Positions 4,632-5,430 of a stretch of 5,430 nt of DNA are shown here, one piece after another. Numbering within the stretch: position 1 is the stretch's first letter; each line of letters starts with the position of its first letter. This DNA is from an uncultured Oscillospiraceae bacterium (GTDB lineage: Bacteria > Bacillota > Clostridia > Oscillospirales > Oscillospiraceae). The stretch is taken from the NCBI GenBank assembly GCA_947628975.1, contig CANRBW010000116.1:1-5430 (forward strand). The letters are read 5' to 3'. Position numbers and translations under genes: made by a program. The notes under the pieces were generated by a model, which was not told the origin of the DNA, made no database searches, and was given only the letters and a program-made list of their open reading frames with translations.

Positions 4632-5430
4632 ATGTTCACCAAACTCATCGCGCAGCTCAAGTCCGACCCCAAGAAGATCGTCTTCACCGAGGGCCACGAC
4701 CCCCGCATCCTGGAGGCCGCCGCCCGGCTCCTGGAGGAGGGGCTTTTGAAGGTGGTCCTGGTGGGGAACGAGGCGGAGGTGAAGGCCAAGGCCGCCCAGG
4801 GCGGCTTTGACATCGCGGAGGCCGAGATCATCGACCCCGCCGCCTATCCCGGCATGGACGAGATGGTGGCCAAGATGGTGGAACTCCGCAAGGGCAAAAT
4901 GTCCGAGGAGGAGTGCCGCGCCGCTCTGGCCAAGGGGAACTACTTCGGCACCATGCTGGTGAAGATGGGGGTGGCCGACTGCCTGCTGGGCGGCGCCACC
5001 TACTCCACCGCCGACACCGTCCGCCCCGCCCTCCAGCTCATCAAGACCAAGCCGGGGGCCCACCTGGTCTCTTCCTGCTTCATCATGGACCGGGACACCG
5101 GGGACGAGGCCCTGCGGCGCATCTGCATGGGCGACTGCGCCATCAACCTCTCCTATGAGGACAGCGTGGACAAGGAGGGGAACGTGACCCTCTCCGGCGC
5201 CCAGAAGCTGGCCGAGGTGGCGGTGGAGTGCGCCAAGTGCGCCAAGATCTTCGGCATCGACCCCAAGGTGGCCATGCTCTCCTTCTCCACCAAGGGCTCC
5301 GGCAAGGGCGGCACCGTGGCCCTCTCCGCCGAGGCCACCAAGATCGCCAAGGAGCTGGACCCCGACCTGGCCATCGACGGGGAGATGCAGTTCGACGCCG
5401 CCGTCTCCCCCACCGTGGGCCAGCTGAAGT
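4632..5430 (+). CDS. pta: Phosphate acetyltransferase, 3' end cut by the window
   Basis: This enzyme moves the acetyl group between acetyl-CoA and phosphate, giving acetyl phosphate, which acetate kinase uses to make ATP and acetate; it is a soluble enzyme of fermentation. 266 residues are visible and the frame is open to the window edge. The short single-domain form is usually about 330 residues, so roughly the last 60-65 are missing, including the family's late catalytic Ser-Arg/Asp region. Visible signatures are FTEGHDPRILEAA at 18-30, KGNYFGTMLVKMG at 101-113 followed by ADCLLGGATYSTADTVRPAL, VSSCFIM at 146-152, AMLSFSTKGSGKG at 214-226 and DGEMQFDAAVSP at 249-260. There is no N-terminal DRTGG-type regulatory domain, unlike long enterobacterial Pta. 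The stretch at about 173-189 (LSYEDSVDKEGNVTLSG) is longer than in common relatives. The start is set by AAGGGAG ten bases upstream. Acetate kinase is a likely downstream neighbour but is not in view. Phosphate butyryltransferase is the nearest alternative; the motifs favour Pta. Confidence 0.96.
   Translation, partial: MFTKLIAQLKSDPKKIVFTEGHDPRILEAAARLLEEGLLKVVLVGNEAEVKAKAAQGGFDIAEAEIIDPAAYPGMDEMVAKMVELRKGKMSEEECRAALAKGNYFGTMLVKMGVADCLLGGATYSTADTVRPALQLIKTKPGAHLVSSCFIMDRDTGDEALRRICMGDCAINLSYEDSVDKEGNVTLSGAQKLAEVAVECAKCAKIFGIDPKVAMLSFSTKGSGKGGTVALSAEATKIAKELDPDLAIDGEMQFDAAVSPTVGQLK

Noticed and set aside
3509..5063. Minus-strand open frames opposite the lipoprotein and pta
   Set aside because: They are shadows: biased composition, no ribosome binding sites of note, and they oppose a conserved Pta and a signal-peptide-bearing gene.

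Overview
The window is GC-rich, gene-dense DNA that looks like the chromosome of an anaerobic Clostridia-type Firmicute. The best guess is the high-GC Oscillospiraceae group (Flavonifractor, Lawsonibacter, Intestinimonas and relatives). Four things support this: a ParC-type topoisomerase subunit with the NPHGDAAIYD active-site region, a YitT/DUF2179 membrane protein, a short-form phosphate acetyltransferase, and strong purine-rich ribosome binding sites. The taxon is an inference from family resemblance; nothing in the window fixes the genus.

Layout. Bases 1-457 hold no gene. They are a nested tandem repeat array: degenerate 32-33-base subunits grouped into larger blocks of about 113-146 bases, each with its own head and tail. 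Bases 458-632 form a dense regulatory-looking stretch: a G-run tract, a perfect 14-bp inverted repeat with a TATAAT box in each arm, a second pair of overlapping (mutually exclusive) hairpins, and two candidate promoters. Then come four genes, all on the + strand: the A subunit of a type IIA topoisomerase (633-2876, TTG start), a YitT-family membrane protein (2898-3767), an unrecognised lipoprotein (3803-4528) and phosphate acetyltransferase (4632 to the window end, cut off at its 3' side).

How the genes relate. The first three genes are separated by only 21 and 35 bases with no terminator between them, so they probably share a transcript. They have no obvious shared pathway: one acts on chromosome topology, one is a membrane protein of unknown substrate, and one is a predicted surface lipoprotein. 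A 103-base gap precedes pta, which has its own ribosome binding site and probably starts a separate unit. Its usual partner, acetate kinase, may lie just beyond the window.

I see no clear new multi-gene system. The most unusual material is the nested repeat array with its palindrome/G-run junction directly upstream of the topoisomerase gene, followed by the conserved-looking but unidentified lipoprotein.
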